Assembly: GCF_900240975.1 (NCBI RefSeq)
Contig: NZ_LT968776.1
Span: 2,849,092 to 2,913,091, forward strand
From: Mycobacterium sp. 4858
GTDB taxonomy: Bacteria > Actinomycetota > Actinomycetes > Mycobacteriales > Mycobacteriaceae
Direction of reading: 5' to 3'
DNA length: 64,000 nucleotides
The notes beneath the pieces were generated by a model that did not search any database, was not told where the DNA came from, and saw only the letters and a list, made by a program, of their open reading frames with translations. Positions 25,348 through 33,893 of this stretch are shown here, piece after piece. The number at the start of each line of letters is the position of its first letter. Positions within the stretch are counted from its first letter, which is position 1. Position numbers and translations under genes: made by a program.

Positions 25348-26508
25348 ATGGCTGAGGCGTACGTCATCGACGCTGTGCGCACTGCGGTGGGCAAGCGCAA
25401 CGGGTCGCTGGCCGGTGTACATCCCGTGGACCTCGGTGCCCTGGGTTGGCGCGGACTGCTCGACCGGGTTGACGTCGACCCCGCTGCCGTCGACGACGTG
25501 ATCGCCGGCTGCGTCGACGCCATCGGCGCGCAGGCGGGCAACATCGCGCGGCTGTCGTGGCTGGCCGCGGGCTATCCCGAAGAGGTCCCCGGCGTCACCG
25601 TGGACCGCCAGTGCGGTTCCAGCCAGCAGGCGATTTCCTTTGGCGCCCAGGCGATCATGTCGGGAACTGCCGACCTCATCGTGGCCGGTGGCGTGCAGAA
25701 CATGAGCCAGATCCCGATCTCGTCGGCGATGACCGTGGGCGAGCAGTTCGGGTTCACCTCGCCGACCAACGAATCCAAGCAGTGGCTGCACCGGTACGGC
25801 GACCAGGAGATCTCTCAGTTCCGCGGCGCGGAGATGATCGCCGAGAAGTGGAACCTGTCCCGTGAAGAGATGGAGCAGTTTTCGCTGACCAGCCACGAGC
25901 GCGCGTTCGCCGCGATTCGCGCCGGTCACTTCGACAACGAAATCATCACCGTGGAAACGGAATCCGGGCCGTTCCGGGTCGACGAGGGGCCCCGCGAGTC
26001 GTCGCTGGAGAAGATGGCCGGCCTCAAGACACTCGTCGAAGGCGGTCGGCTGACGGCGGCGATGGCCAGCCAGATCTCCGACGGTGCCAGCGCGGTGCTG
26101 CTGGCTTCCGAGCAGGCGGTCAAGGATCACAAGCTGACCCCGCGGGCGCGCATCCACCACATCAGCGCCAGGGCCGCCGACCCGGTGTTCATGTTGACCG
26201 GGCCCATCCCCGCCACCCGGCACGCCTTCGACAAGACCGGTCTGTCGATCGACGACATCGACACCGTCGAGATCAACGAGGCGTTCGCACCGGTGGTCAT
26301 GGCCTGGCTCAAGGAGACGAAGGCCGATCCGGAGAAGGTCAACCCGAACGGGGGTGCGATCGCCCTCGGCCATCCGCTGGGTGCCACCGGCGCCAAGCTC
26401 TTCACCACGATGCTCAACGAACTCGAACGCATCGGCGGCCGCTACGGCTTGCAGACGATGTGCGAGGGCGGCGGCACCGCGAACGTCACCATCATCGAAC
26501 GGCTGTAA
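25348..26508 (+). CDS. fadA6: FadA6, thiolase of the C/D-ring pathway
   Basis: 386-aa acetyl-CoA acetyltransferase-type thiolase. The nucleophilic Cys is in V-D-R-Q-C-G-S-S-Q-Q-A, the His in G-A-I-A-L-G-H-P-L-G-A-T-G, and the second Cys in T-M-C-E-G-G-G-T. Ortholog of Rv3556c. It is expected to release acetyl-CoA or succinyl-type units during HIP degradation. ATG at 25348 with a good Shine-Dalgarno sequence. Confidence 0.93.
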   Translation: MAEAYVIDAVRTAVGKRNGSLAGVHPVDLGALGWRGLLDRVDVDPAAVDDVIAGCVDAIGAQAGNIARLSWLAAGYPEEVPGVTVDRQCGSSQQAISFGAQAIMSGTADLIVAGGVQNMSQIPISSAMTVGEQFGFTSPTNESKQWLHRYGDQEISQFRGAEMIAEKWNLSREEMEQFSLTSHERAFAAIRAGHFDNEIITVETESGPFRVDEGPRESSLEKMAGLKTLVEGGRLTAAMASQISDGASAVLLASEQAVKDHKLTPRARIHHISARAADPVFMLTGPIPATRHAFDKTGLSIDDIDTVEINEAFAPVVMAWLKETKADPEKVNPNGGAIALGHPLGATGAKLFTTMLNELERIGGRYGLQTMCEGGGTANVTIIERL

Positions 26509-26607
26509 CGGCTTTCGCGCTTTCGCGTTGGCCGACTTGGGCTGGACAATCGTCCGGGTGAGCAGCGACCTGCTCCGCTATCGGCAGGGCACCTTCATCG
26601 CGGGAAC

Positions 26608-27348
26608 TTACCGGGCGGCCAGCGCCAGGCCGATCCCGCCGAGAGCCAACGCCCAACTGGTGAAGCTGCCGACCAGGAAGTACTCGGTCACCTCGTCGAT
26701 GCCGACCTGGCCGTCGCGGCCCTTCTGGGCGGTCAACTCGGGGAAGCGGATGATGCCCTTGGCGGCGACGACGGCGCTGGCCGCGGCCACCTGCCCGCCG
26801 ACGCCCAGGCTCAGGATCAGCAGGCGTTCCAGCGGTCCCAGCAGCCGGCCACCCTTGAGTCGGTCCGACGGTTGCGGCTCGCCCGCCGGGCGTACCGCTC
26901 CGACCGAGCCGAGCACCAGGCGGACCAGCTGGTTCGCGGTCGCGAACTGCACCAGCACCACGCCGACGATCATGAGCAGCCGGTTGGGGGTGACATGGCC
27001 GAGTGCCAAGTGCACCCAGCCCACCCACCGCGCGATGGCACCGTTGACCGACGACGACCATCCGGACATCAACGTCAGCAGCGCCAGAGTCGCGGCGAAC
27101 ACCGCCAGCGGCGCGGCTTGGTGGCCGCCGGTGCGTTCACTGCGCGCGCACAGCCATTCCCATGCCACGACGGAGGCGGCCGCCAGGATGAGTAGCGGGA
27201 TGTCACCGGCACGCCACAGCGCGCCCAGCGCCGCGACCGCCGCCACCACGACCGGTCCGACGACCAGCGGCACCCATGCCGCGCGGACCGCCCTGCGACA
27301 CAGGTCGGCGATGCCGAGCGCCGTAAGCAGGACGGCGATGGCGCTCAC
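26608..27348 (-). CDS. Polytopic membrane protein downstream of a SatD-like gene
   Basis: 246 aa with six or so hydrophobic segments (for example L-L-I-L-A-A-A-S-V-V-A-W and L-L-M-I-V-G-V-V-L-V-Q-F). GTG start at 27348 overlaps the SatD stop as GTGA, so the two are translated together. The conserved-looking charged loop near the end contains E-L-T-A-Q-K-G-R-D-G-Q-V-G-I-D-E-V-T-E-Y-F. The same two-gene pairing (SatD plus a DUF3307-like membrane protein) is seen elsewhere in bacteria, but no function is established. Not expected at this place in M. tuberculosis. Confidence 0.6.
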   Translation of the reverse strand: MSAIAVLLTALGIADLCRRAVRAAWVPLVVGPVVVAAVAALGALWRAGDIPLLILAAASVVAWEWLCARSERTGGHQAAPLAVFAATLALLTLMSGWSSSVNGAIARWVGWVHLALGHVTPNRLLMIVGVVLVQFATANQLVRLVLGSVGAVRPAGEPQPSDRLKGGRLLGPLERLLILSLGVGGQVAAASAVVAAKGIIRFPELTAQKGRDGQVGIDEVTEYFLVGSFTSWALALGGIGLALAAR

Positions 27349-27983
27349 TGCAGGCTCCGAAGGTATTGGCTGGCAACGACAATCAGATCCAAACCGTCGC
27401 GGCTCGCGCGCTGCGACACCGCCGACGGGCTGATGCCCTCGGCGTCGGCGAGCTCCCTCTTGGTCCGCCCGGTCATCAGCCCCCTCACAATCCGCAACGA
27501 TCTCTCGTCGAGTGATCCAAGCAGATGGTCCCGACAAATCAGCGCCGCGTTGACCGCCGCGACGTCGGTGCGTGTCTCGCTGTCCGCCCGAAATGTCGTG
27601 CGCACCAGCGTGAAGCCAGGCTGCCGCTGGGCCGCCGCAGTCTGCTGGATGGCCTCCCGGGCGGTCCACCACCCCGGCCCGTCCTGGATTCCCGCATCGG
27701 CATCGAGAACGGTCACCGCGCCCCATCCCAGCCCGAATCGGACGTCGATGTCGGGCGCGAGTAGCAGGCGCACGGTCAACGCTGCATCGATGGCACCACC
27801 GAGGGTGGGAAAGCTGCCCTGAAACTCGTCCCCGACGGTGAACGACGGCGGGTCGATCGCGTCGGCCGCCACTCGGCCGAGCGCTGCGGCGACGTGTCGA
27901 TGGAGGGCGGCGCGGTCGCGGGCGCGGCGGGACCCCACGACATCGCCGATCAACGTCGCGCGAATTGAAGGCGATGCCTTCAT
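27345..27983 (-). CDS. SatD-family protein
   Basis: 212 aa from the ATG at 27983; an ATG at 27992 would add three residues. The N-terminus L-I-G-D-V-V-G-S-R and the later F-T-V-G-D-E-F-Q-G are hallmarks of SatD-family proteins. A C-terminal helix-turn-helix-like stretch (R-E-L-A-D-A-E-G-I-S-P-S-A-V-S-Q-R) is clear. The biochemical role is unknown. The upstream region is AT-rich with inverted repeats (27966-27982 and 27993-28011), which could be its control site. Confidence 0.7.
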   Translation of the reverse strand: MKASPSIRATLIGDVVGSRRARDRAALHRHVAAALGRVAADAIDPPSFTVGDEFQGSFPTLGGAIDAALTVRLLLAPDIDVRFGLGWGAVTVLDADAGIQDGPGWWTAREAIQQTAAAQRQPGFTLVRTTFRADSETRTDVAAVNAALICRDHLLGSLDERSLRIVRGLMTGRTKRELADAEGISPSAVSQRASRDGLDLIVVASQYLRSLQ

Positions 27984-27992
27984 TCTAGCCAT

Positions 27993-28011
27993 ATGAAGAT
28001 TATAGCTTCAT
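27993..28011. promoter_or_regulatory. Inverted repeat in the AT-rich region before the SatD-like gene
   Basis: ATGAAG (27993-27998) and CTTCAT (28006-28011) form an inverted repeat with a 7-bp centre, just outside the SatD start. A perfect-arm TGAAGGC-GAT-GCCTTCA (27966-27982) covers the start codon itself. The stretch 27985-28040 is the most AT-rich in its neighbourhood, so it is a reasonable promoter/operator candidate. The protein that would bind is unknown. Confidence 0.4.
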
Positions 28012-28060
28012 TTGTTCATTATTTAGTATGGAACTAAATTGAGACGGATCGAGACGCTGC

Positions 28061-28483
28061 TCAGCTCGTCGGCTGGTCCTTGACCCTGACGTAAGCCTCG
28101 ATGCCGACCCGTTCAAACGTGCGTCGGCGGGAGGCCGAAAGCAGAGGCAGGGCCTCGGCCGCGTCGATGATCTCGGGGTGGACCACCTCGTACTTCTCGC
28201 CGTGTGAGGAGATGGTCGCTCGCCCCGCGGCACGAATGTTCTGCAACCAGTCGACGTCGGTGCCGTAGGGCAGCGGTATGACGAAACCGTCGTCGATTCG
28301 CTCGGCGACGACCGGTGTGGAGTACACCTTGCCCGACCGCCGTCCGGTGTGCTCGATCGCGGCCGCATACCAGTTCTTGCGGCCGGCCAGCCGCAGCATC
28401 AGCGGGTTGAGCAGGTATTTGTTGGAAGTGCGAATCGCGTTCAAAAACGGAGTGGGCCAGGTTGCCGGTTCCAGTGTGATCAT
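28061..28483 (-). CDS. DUF385/F420-type nitroreductase-family protein
   Basis: 140 aa. I-E-H-T-G-R-R-S-G-K with T-P-V-V-A-E and the later D-W-L-Q-N-I-R-A-A-G-R match the Ddn-like split-barrel family, which binds F420, FMN or heme-like ligands. Compared with Ddn it is shorter and lacks a clear N-terminal membrane-active helix. It lies 54 bp downstream of ipdC on the same strand and could be cotranscribed with the ipd operon. Substrate unknown. Confidence 0.65.
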   Translation of the reverse strand: MITLEPATWPTPFLNAIRTSNKYLLNPLMLRLAGRKNWYAAAIEHTGRRSGKVYSTPVVAERIDDGFVIPLPYGTDVDWLQNIRAAGRATISSHGEKYEVVHPEIIDAAEALPLLSASRRRTFERVGIEAYVRVKDQPTS

Positions 28484-28537
28484 TCGTCCAGGGTGACGCG
28501 GCGCACCGACCCGATGCCAGGGTCTTTGGTCGCCGGC

Positions 28538-29611
28538 TTATCGTTCTTCGACGAGCGCCGACGCCGCCTGTAGATGCTTGATCGCGTCCCGCACTATCGA
28601 GTCGATCAGTTCGGAGCACGACGGCAGGTCCTCGAGGATGCCGGCCACCTGGCCCGAGGCCAGCACGCCGGCCTCGGTGTTGCCCTCGACCAGCCCGGCC
28701 TTCAGCAGCATCGGCGTGTTGGCCGCCATCACCACCTGTGACCAGGTCAGCTCCTTGCCGTGGCGCATGGCCAGGCCGTCGCTGATCATCGATCGCCACG
28801 TCATCTGCGACATGTGCTTGAACTTCGCGGCATTGCGAACGGCGGCGGTGAGACCCCTTACCGGCGAACCGCTTTCCAGCCTCTCGACCAGTCCGGTGCG
28901 CAGGACGCGGTGCGGCATGCCGTCCACGCGGGTGGTGACCACCGTGCCGTCCAAGGCCGCATCCAGGTAGCGCCGCTTGACGGCGTCGGGCACCGTCGAA
29001 TCGGAGGTCAGCAGGAAGCGGGTGCCCATCGCCACGCCCGCGGCGCCGTAGCTCAGCGCGGCCGCCAGTCCGCGCCCGTCGAAGAATCCCCCGGCGGCGA
29101 TCACCGGGATTCCGGTGCCCTGCACGGCGTCCAGCACCGACGGCAGCAGCAGCGTGGTGGCGACGGGTCCGGTGTGTCCGCCCCCCTCGCCGCCCTGCAC
29201 GATCATCGCGTCGGCGCCCCAGGCCGCGACCTTGCGCGCGTGCTTGGCCGCACCGATCGACGGAATCACCACGGCGCCGGCCTCTTTCAGCCGGGCGATG
29301 AGCTCCTGCTTGGGTGCCAGCGCGAACGACGCCACCTTGACGCCCTCGCGGATCATCAGGTCGACGCGGTCGCCGGCGTCGGCGGCGTCGGCGCGGATGT
29401 TCACGCCGAACGGCTTGTCGGTGGCGGCCTTGACCTTGCCGATCGCCGTCGCCAACTCGTCCAGTGTCATGGTGGCCGATGCCAGGATGCCCAGCCCGCC
29501 CGCGTTTGCCGTCGCGGACACCAGCCGGGCGCCGGCCACCCAGCCCATCCCGGTTTGCACCACCGGGTGCTCGACACCGACCAGTTCGGTCAGCGGCGTG
29601 CGCAACTTCAT
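28538..29611 (-). CDS. ipdC: IpdC, nitronate monooxygenase-like flavoprotein of HIP catabolism
   Basis: 357 aa from the ATG at 29611, with the TIM-barrel fold of the 2-nitropropane dioxygenase/enoyl reductase family. Flavin-site motifs are Q-T-G-M-G-W-V-A-G, Q-G-G-E-G-G-G-H-T-G and I-A-A-G-G-F-F-D-G-R-G. IpdC (Rv3553) works with IpdF to convert the 5-hydroxy bicyclic CoA ester to the enone that EchA20 hydrolyses. GTG at 29617 is an alternative start. A MIRU-like repeat in reverse orientation separates it from ipdB. Confidence 0.9.
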   Translation of the reverse strand: MKLRTPLTELVGVEHPVVQTGMGWVAGARLVSATANAGGLGILASATMTLDELATAIGKVKAATDKPFGVNIRADAADAGDRVDLMIREGVKVASFALAPKQELIARLKEAGAVVIPSIGAAKHARKVAAWGADAMIVQGGEGGGHTGPVATTLLLPSVLDAVQGTGIPVIAAGGFFDGRGLAAALSYGAAGVAMGTRFLLTSDSTVPDAVKRRYLDAALDGTVVTTRVDGMPHRVLRTGLVERLESGSPVRGLTAAVRNAAKFKHMSQMTWRSMISDGLAMRHGKELTWSQVVMAANTPMLLKAGLVEGNTEAGVLASGQVAGILEDLPSCSELIDSIVRDAIKHLQAASALVEER

Positions 29612-29617
29612 ACCCAC

Positions 29618-29663
29618 CGCCGACGATGCAGAGCGAAGCGATGAGGAGGAGGCGGAACAATCA
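29618..29663 (+). repeat. MIRU-type core repeat, antisense to the ipd operon
   Basis: CGCCGACGATGCAGAGCGAA followed by GCGATGAGGAGGAGGCGGAA is the MIRU core seen also at 8018-8095 and 18926-18985, but here it reads on the plus strand while ipdB and ipdC are on the minus strand. It therefore does not carry an in-frame bridge or a Shine-Dalgarno sequence for ipdC. Confidence 0.65.
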
Positions 29664-30407
29664 TCAACGGATCTCCCTGTCGCGCAGGGATTTCGGATCG
29701 ATCACCTCGCGGATCAGGCGGAGCTCTTCGTCCGTCGGCAGCCTGGTCTCGCCCGCCTCGTCCACGCCGTGCACCTCGAACGACGTGGCCTCACGAACCT
29801 CGTCGGGCGATACCCCCGGGTGCAGCGTCAGCGCCCGCATGGTGTGGTCGGGGCCGCCGAAGTCGAACACCCCGAGGTTGGACACCACCCGGTAGGTGTT
29901 GGCGAAGCGGAACGCCGGATTGTCCGGGTCCACCTTGTCCCAGCCGATGCCGCAGACCACGTCGACCGCCTCGCAGAACACCCGCTTGGAGTGGTTGCCC
30001 ACCCAATAGCTGGTGGCGTGGTTGATCGCGTTCCCCGGCGCACCCCGCAGGCCGAACATCTGCCGAGTCGGGTGTTGCAGTGGACCGAACGCGGAAATGT
30101 TCTGATTGCCAAAGCGGTCAACCTGATTGGCGCCCATCACCACGTGCCGGCGTCCCCAGGCCAGCGTTTCGAACACCCGGCCGAACGGCATCCAGCCCTC
30201 GACGGGCCCCGTCTTGCCCAGCGCCGGGGTGTCCGCGAGCAACTGCGCCTCGCCGTCGGTCAGCAGGATGTCCGGTGAAAAGGTCAGCCGCGCAAGGCGG
30301 GCCCCGACCGAGGCCATGTTGGTCATCGGGCTGACCATGATCTCGCCCGCTCCGGCGAACAAGTCGGCGCACGCGGCTGCGCACACTTCGGCGCGGGTGC
30401 TGCTCAC
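29664..30407 (-). CDS. ipdB: IpdB, beta subunit of the ring-C-opening COCHEA-CoA hydrolase
   Basis: 247 aa of the family I CoA-transferase fold, but in M. tuberculosis IpdAB acts as a hydrolase that opens ring C of COCHEA-CoA rather than moving CoA. The GTG at 30407 overlaps the ipdA stop in GTGA, so the two subunits are translated together. Ortholog of Rv3552. Contains R-H-V-V-M-G-A-N-Q-V-D-R-F-G-N-Q-N, characteristic of the beta-type subunit. Confidence 0.92.
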   Translation of the reverse strand: MSSTRAEVCAAACADLFAGAGEIMVSPMTNMASVGARLARLTFSPDILLTDGEAQLLADTPALGKTGPVEGWMPFGRVFETLAWGRRHVVMGANQVDRFGNQNISAFGPLQHPTRQMFGLRGAPGNAINHATSYWVGNHSKRVFCEAVDVVCGIGWDKVDPDNPAFRFANTYRVVSNLGVFDFGGPDHTMRALTLHPGVSPDEVREATSFEVHGVDEAGETRLPTDEELRLIREVIDPKSLRDREIR

Positions 30408-31288
30408 TTGGCGGCCTCCTCTGCGAATGCGCGAACGGCCGCCTGGTAGTCGTCCTCGCTGCCGGACAGGTAGGTCTGGACGAACTTCTGCCAGCCCTCT
30501 TCGGTCGAGGCGGCTTCGGCGTAATGCCGCTGGAATTTCTCGTCGCGGCCGTAATCCGGCGCGGCGGTGGTGAAGTGGGCGCCACCCGGCGCCTCCACGA
30601 CGGAGTCGACCATCATCCGGTTCACCAGCAGGGCCTGCGGGGGAACGGCCTTGACCAGCTCCTCGGTGGAGACGACGCGCTCCACCGACAGGAAGCGCTT
30701 GTCGGCGGCCATCAGGAACAGGTCGTCGAAGTAGGGATCGATCCCGGTGTAGGCCGCATTGCCGCGGGAGTCACCGAGATTGAGGTGGACGAACGCCGCG
30801 TCCAGGCGCAGCGCCGGCATCGCGATCAGCGTCTCGTGACCGCCCTCGGGCGCGGCGTACGGGCTGGTCACGGTCCGCAGCTCGCCCTCCCAGAAGTCGG
30901 GCACCGAGCTGCCCAGCCCGGCCCGGATCGGCAGGAACGGCAGGCGTTGCGTGGCCGCCTGCAGGCCGCACCGCAGCATGCCCTCGTCCATCTCGCGGGC
31001 CTCGATCGCGCCGCTGGTACGGGCCTTGGCGAACCAGGGGTCGTAGAAGGGCGGGGAGTCCAGCGAGACGAAGCCGTAGTAGGCGCGTTTCACCTTGCCG
31101 GCCGAGCACAGCAGGCCCAGATCCGGGCCACCGTAGGTGACGATGGTCAAGTCTTTGATGTCGGTGCGCAGCATGGCACGCACGAACGCCATCGGCTTGC
31201 GCCGCGAACCCCAGCCGCCGATGCCGATCGTCATGCCGCTGCGCAGTTGGGCGACGACCTCGTCCAGGCTGGTCCTCTTGTCGCTCAC
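30404..31288 (-). CDS. ipdA: IpdA, alpha subunit of the ring-C-opening COCHEA-CoA hydrolase
   Basis: 294 aa with the CoA-transferase alpha-subunit pattern at the N-terminus (L-R-S-G-M-T-I-G-I-G-G-W-G) and an E in the central part (E-R-V-V-S-T-E-E-L), in line with the family's catalytic acid. The GTG at 31288 overlaps the echA20 stop in GTGA; the longer open frame upstream is the shadow of echA20. Ortholog of Rv3551. Confidence 0.92.
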   Translation of the reverse strand: MSDKRTSLDEVVAQLRSGMTIGIGGWGSRRKPMAFVRAMLRTDIKDLTIVTYGGPDLGLLCSAGKVKRAYYGFVSLDSPPFYDPWFAKARTSGAIEAREMDEGMLRCGLQAATQRLPFLPIRAGLGSSVPDFWEGELRTVTSPYAAPEGGHETLIAMPALRLDAAFVHLNLGDSRGNAAYTGIDPYFDDLFLMAADKRFLSVERVVSTEELVKAVPPQALLVNRMMVDSVVEAPGGAHFTTAAPDYGRDEKFQRHYAEAASTEEGWQKFVQTYLSGSEDDYQAAVRAFAEEAAK

Positions 31289-32043
31289 TTGTCCTTGCCC
31301 TTCGCCGTACCGGCGAACGCGTCGCGGTGCTCGTCGGCCACTCCGGCCAGATTGAGCTCGAACGTAAACCCTTGCTCCATGCGGTAACTCGAGTTGACCC
31401 GCTGCACGTCGATGAGGTTGAGCGCCTCCTTGGCCGCGCGGATGACGCGGGTGTCCTTGGCGGCGATGTCGCGGGCGACCCGTAACGCCGCCTCGTCCAG
31501 TTGGTCGCGCGGCACCACCTCGTGCACCGAACCGAAGTGGTGCAGGGTGGCGGCGTCCACGGTGGCGGCGGTGAAGAAGAGCCGCCGCATCAAATGCTGG
31601 GGCACCAACCGGGACAGGTGGGTGGCCGCGCCCAGGGCGCCGCGCTCCACCTCGGGCAGTCCGAACGTGGCGTCGTCGGAGGCCACGATGACGTCGGAGT
31701 TGCCGACCAGGCCGATGCCGCCGCCGACGCAGAACCCGTTCACGGCGGAAACGACCGGCACCGCGCACTCATAGACCGCGCGGAAGGCGGCGAAGCAGCC
31801 GCGGTTGGCGTCGATCAGCGCGGTGAATCCCTCGGTGCGCTGCATCTCCTTGATGTCGACCCCGGCGTTGAACCCGCGGCCCTCGGCCCGCAGGATGACG
31901 ACGTGGGTCTCGGGATCGTGGCCGGCGGCCGTGATGACGTCGGCCAGTTCGAACCAGCCGCGTGACGGGATGGCGTTGACCGGGGGAAAGTCGACGGTGA
32001 CCGCGACGATGCCCGGTTCGGTGGTTGTGGATGTGATGGGCAA
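31285..32043 (-). CDS. echA20: EchA20, crotonase-fold hydrolase opening ring D
   Basis: 252-aa crotonase-superfamily protein. In M. tuberculosis EchA20 (Rv3550) hydrolyses ring D of HIEC-CoA, a step just before IpdAB. The oxyanion-hole segments are G-R-G-F-N-A-G-V-D-I-K-E and G-F-C-V-G-G-G-I-G-L. First gene of echA20-ipdA-ipdB-ipdC, 30 nt behind a KstR2 operator. Confidence 0.92.
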   Translation of the reverse strand: MPITSTTTEPGIVAVTVDFPPVNAIPSRGWFELADVITAAGHDPETHVVILRAEGRGFNAGVDIKEMQRTEGFTALIDANRGCFAAFRAVYECAVPVVSAVNGFCVGGGIGLVGNSDVIVASDDATFGLPEVERGALGAATHLSRLVPQHLMRRLFFTAATVDAATLHHFGSVHEVVPRDQLDEAALRVARDIAAKDTRVIRAAKEALNLIDVQRVNSSYRMEQGFTFELNLAGVADEHRDAFAGTAKGKDK

Positions 32044-32073
32044 GGTGCCACTTCCTTGTGGGGTAACTACCTA

Positions 32074-32087
32074 AGCAAGCACTTGCT
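32074..32087. promoter_or_regulatory. KstR2 operator (echA20 / Rv3549c-type SDR)
   Basis: AGCAAGCACTTGCT fits ANCAAGNNCTTGNT; the flanking bases extend the palindrome to AAGCAAGCACTTGCTT. It lies 30 nt before echA20 and 15 nt before the SDR gene at 32103. Confidence 0.92.
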
Positions 32088-32102
32088 TGGTACGCTAGCA
32101 CA

Positions 32103-32888
32103 GTGACTCGCGCCGAAGTACCCGACGCCATCGACTTGGGGCTGGCCGGCCGGGTGGTTCTGGTCACCGGCGGGGTCCGCGGCGTGGGCGCCGGCATCAG
32201 CTCGGTCTTCGCCGGGCAGGGCGCGACCGTCGTCACCTGTGCGCGGCGGGCCGTCGAGGGGTTGCCCTATGAGTTCCATTCCTGCGACGTCCGCGACGAC
32301 GACGCCGTCAAGGCGCTGATCGACGCCATCGTCGACAAGCACGGCCGGCTCGACGTGGTGGTCAACAACGCCGGCGGTTCGCCGTACGTGCTGACCGCGG
32401 AATCCAGCGCGAAGTTCAACCGCAAGATCATCGAGCTCAACCTGCTTGGCGCGCTGTCGGTTTCGCAACATGCTAACGAGAAGATGCAACAGCAGGACCG
32501 CGGCGGGTCGATCGTCAACATCTGCAGTCTGTCCGGTCGACGGCCGTCGCCCGGCACCGGCGCGTACGGGGCGGCCAAGGCCGGCCTGGAGAGCCTGACC
32601 CAGACGCTGGCGGTGGAGTGGGGGCCGAAGGTCCGGGTGAACGCCTGCGTGGTCGGCATGGTGGAGACCGAGCAGTCCGAACTGTTCTACGGTGACGCCG
32701 AGTCCATCGCCGCGATCTCGAAGAACGTGCCCCTGGGCCGGTTGGCCAAACCCGACGATATCGGTTGGGCCGCGGCATTTTTGGCATCGGCCGCCGCGTC
32801 CTACATCAGTGGCGCCTCGCTGGAGGTGCACGGCGGTGGCGAGCCGCCGCACTACCTGGCCACCACGAACGCCAGCGCGATCAAGTAG
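32103..32888 (+). CDS. Short-chain dehydrogenase (Rv3549c-like)
   Basis: 261-aa SDR with the cofactor loop T-G-G-V-R-G-V-G-A-G, N-N-A-G-G and catalytic A-Y-G-A-A-K. It has the operator position and orientation of Rv3549c, a KstR2 regulon member whose substrate is not settled. The GTG start is 15 nt after the operator, with no Shine-Dalgarno sequence. Confidence 0.88.
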   Translation: MTRAEVPDAIDLGLAGRVVLVTGGVRGVGAGISSVFAGQGATVVTCARRAVEGLPYEFHSCDVRDDDAVKALIDAIVDKHGRLDVVVNNAGGSPYVLTAESSAKFNRKIIELNLLGALSVSQHANEKMQQQDRGGSIVNICSLSGRRPSPGTGAYGAAKAGLESLTQTLAVEWGPKVRVNACVVGMVETEQSELFYGDAESIAAISKNVPLGRLAKPDDIGWAAAFLASAAASYISGASLEVHGGGEPPHYLATTNASAIK

Positions 32889-32902
32889 AGGAGACACGAA
32901 CA

Positions 32903-33808
32903 ATGGGAGTGGTTGACGGCCGCGTCGTCATCGTCACCGGAGCGGGCGGCGGTATCGGTCGCGCGCATGCGCTGGCCTTCGCGGCCGAGGGCGCGCGCGT
33001 GGTGGTCAACGACATCGGCGTGGGCCTCGACGGTTCACCGGCCGGTGGCGGCAGCGCTGCCCAGGGCGTGGTCGACGAAATCACCGCGGCCGGTGGCGAA
33101 GCCGTCGCCGACGGATCCAACGTCGCCGACTGGAACCAGGCGGCCGGCCTGATCCGAACGGCCATCGAGACCTTCGGCGGGCTCGACGTTCTGGTCAACA
33201 ACGCGGGCATCGTGCGCGACCGGATGATGGCCAACACCAGCGAGGAGGAGTTCGACGCCGTCATCGCCGTGCATCTCAAGGGTCACTTCGCCACGATGCG
33301 GCACGCGGCGTCGTACTGGCGCGGGCTGTCCAAAGAGGGCAAGGCCGTCGACGCGCGGATCGTCAACACCAGTTCGGGCGCCGGCCTGCAGGGCAGCGTC
33401 GGACAGGGCAACTACAGCGCAGCCAAGGCGGGCATCGCCGCGATGACGCTGGTGGGTGCCGCCGAAATGGGACGCTACGGCGTCACCGTCAACGCCATCG
33501 CACCGTCGGCGCGCACCCGCATGACGGAGACCGTCTTCGCCGAGATGATGGCAACGCAGGACCAGGATTTCGACGCGATGGCGCCCGAGAACGTCTCGCC
33601 GCTGGTGGTGTGGCTGGGCAGCGCCGAATCCCGCGACGTCACCGGGAAGGTGTTCGAGGTCGAGGGCGGCAAGATCCGGGTCGCGGAGGGCTGGGCGCAC
33701 GGGCCGCAGATCGACAAGGGTGCAAGATGGGACCCCGCGGAATTGGGGCCCGTCGTCGCCGAGCTGCTCGCCAAGGCGCGCCCACCGGTCCCGGTGTACG
33801 GCGCCTAG
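32903..33808 (+). CDS. Short-chain dehydrogenase of the MFE-2 type (Rv3548c-like)
   Basis: 301 aa. T-G-A-G-G-G-I-G-R-A-H, N-N-A-G-I-V-R-D-R and N-Y-S-A-A-K make it an SDR close to the dehydrogenase half of peroxisomal multifunctional enzyme type 2, so a 3-hydroxyacyl-CoA substrate is likely. The ATG at 32903 has a GAGGAG ribosome site inside the 14-bp gap after the previous SDR. Ortholog of Rv3548c by position and size. Confidence 0.88.
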   Translation: MGVVDGRVVIVTGAGGGIGRAHALAFAAEGARVVVNDIGVGLDGSPAGGGSAAQGVVDEITAAGGEAVADGSNVADWNQAAGLIRTAIETFGGLDVLVNNAGIVRDRMMANTSEEEFDAVIAVHLKGHFATMRHAASYWRGLSKEGKAVDARIVNTSSGAGLQGSVGQGNYSAAKAGIAAMTLVGAAEMGRYGVTVNAIAPSARTRMTETVFAEMMATQDQDFDAMAPENVSPLVVWLGSAESRDVTGKVFEVEGGKIRVAEGWAHGPQIDKGARWDPAELGPVVAELLAKARPPVPVYGA

Positions 33809-33814
33809 TGCCTT

Positions 33815-33878
33815 GCGCCGAACGTGTACTCAGCGCGACGTTTCGGTCGATTTCTCGCCCTGACTACACGCTCGGGGC
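33815..33878. repeat. Dispersed palindromic repeat, copy 1 (between convergent genes)
   Basis: A 64-bp stretch starting GCGCCGAACGTG and ending CACGCTCGGGGC, with CGACGTTTCGGTCG and TTTCTCGCCC in the middle. Its ends are inverted repeats, and it is closely similar to 61115-61177 (in reverse) and 62035-62098. It fills the gap between the convergent SDR gene and ddn, so it could act as a bidirectional terminator. Confidence 0.7.
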
Positions 33879-33893
33879 GACGGCCGCGCCCGC

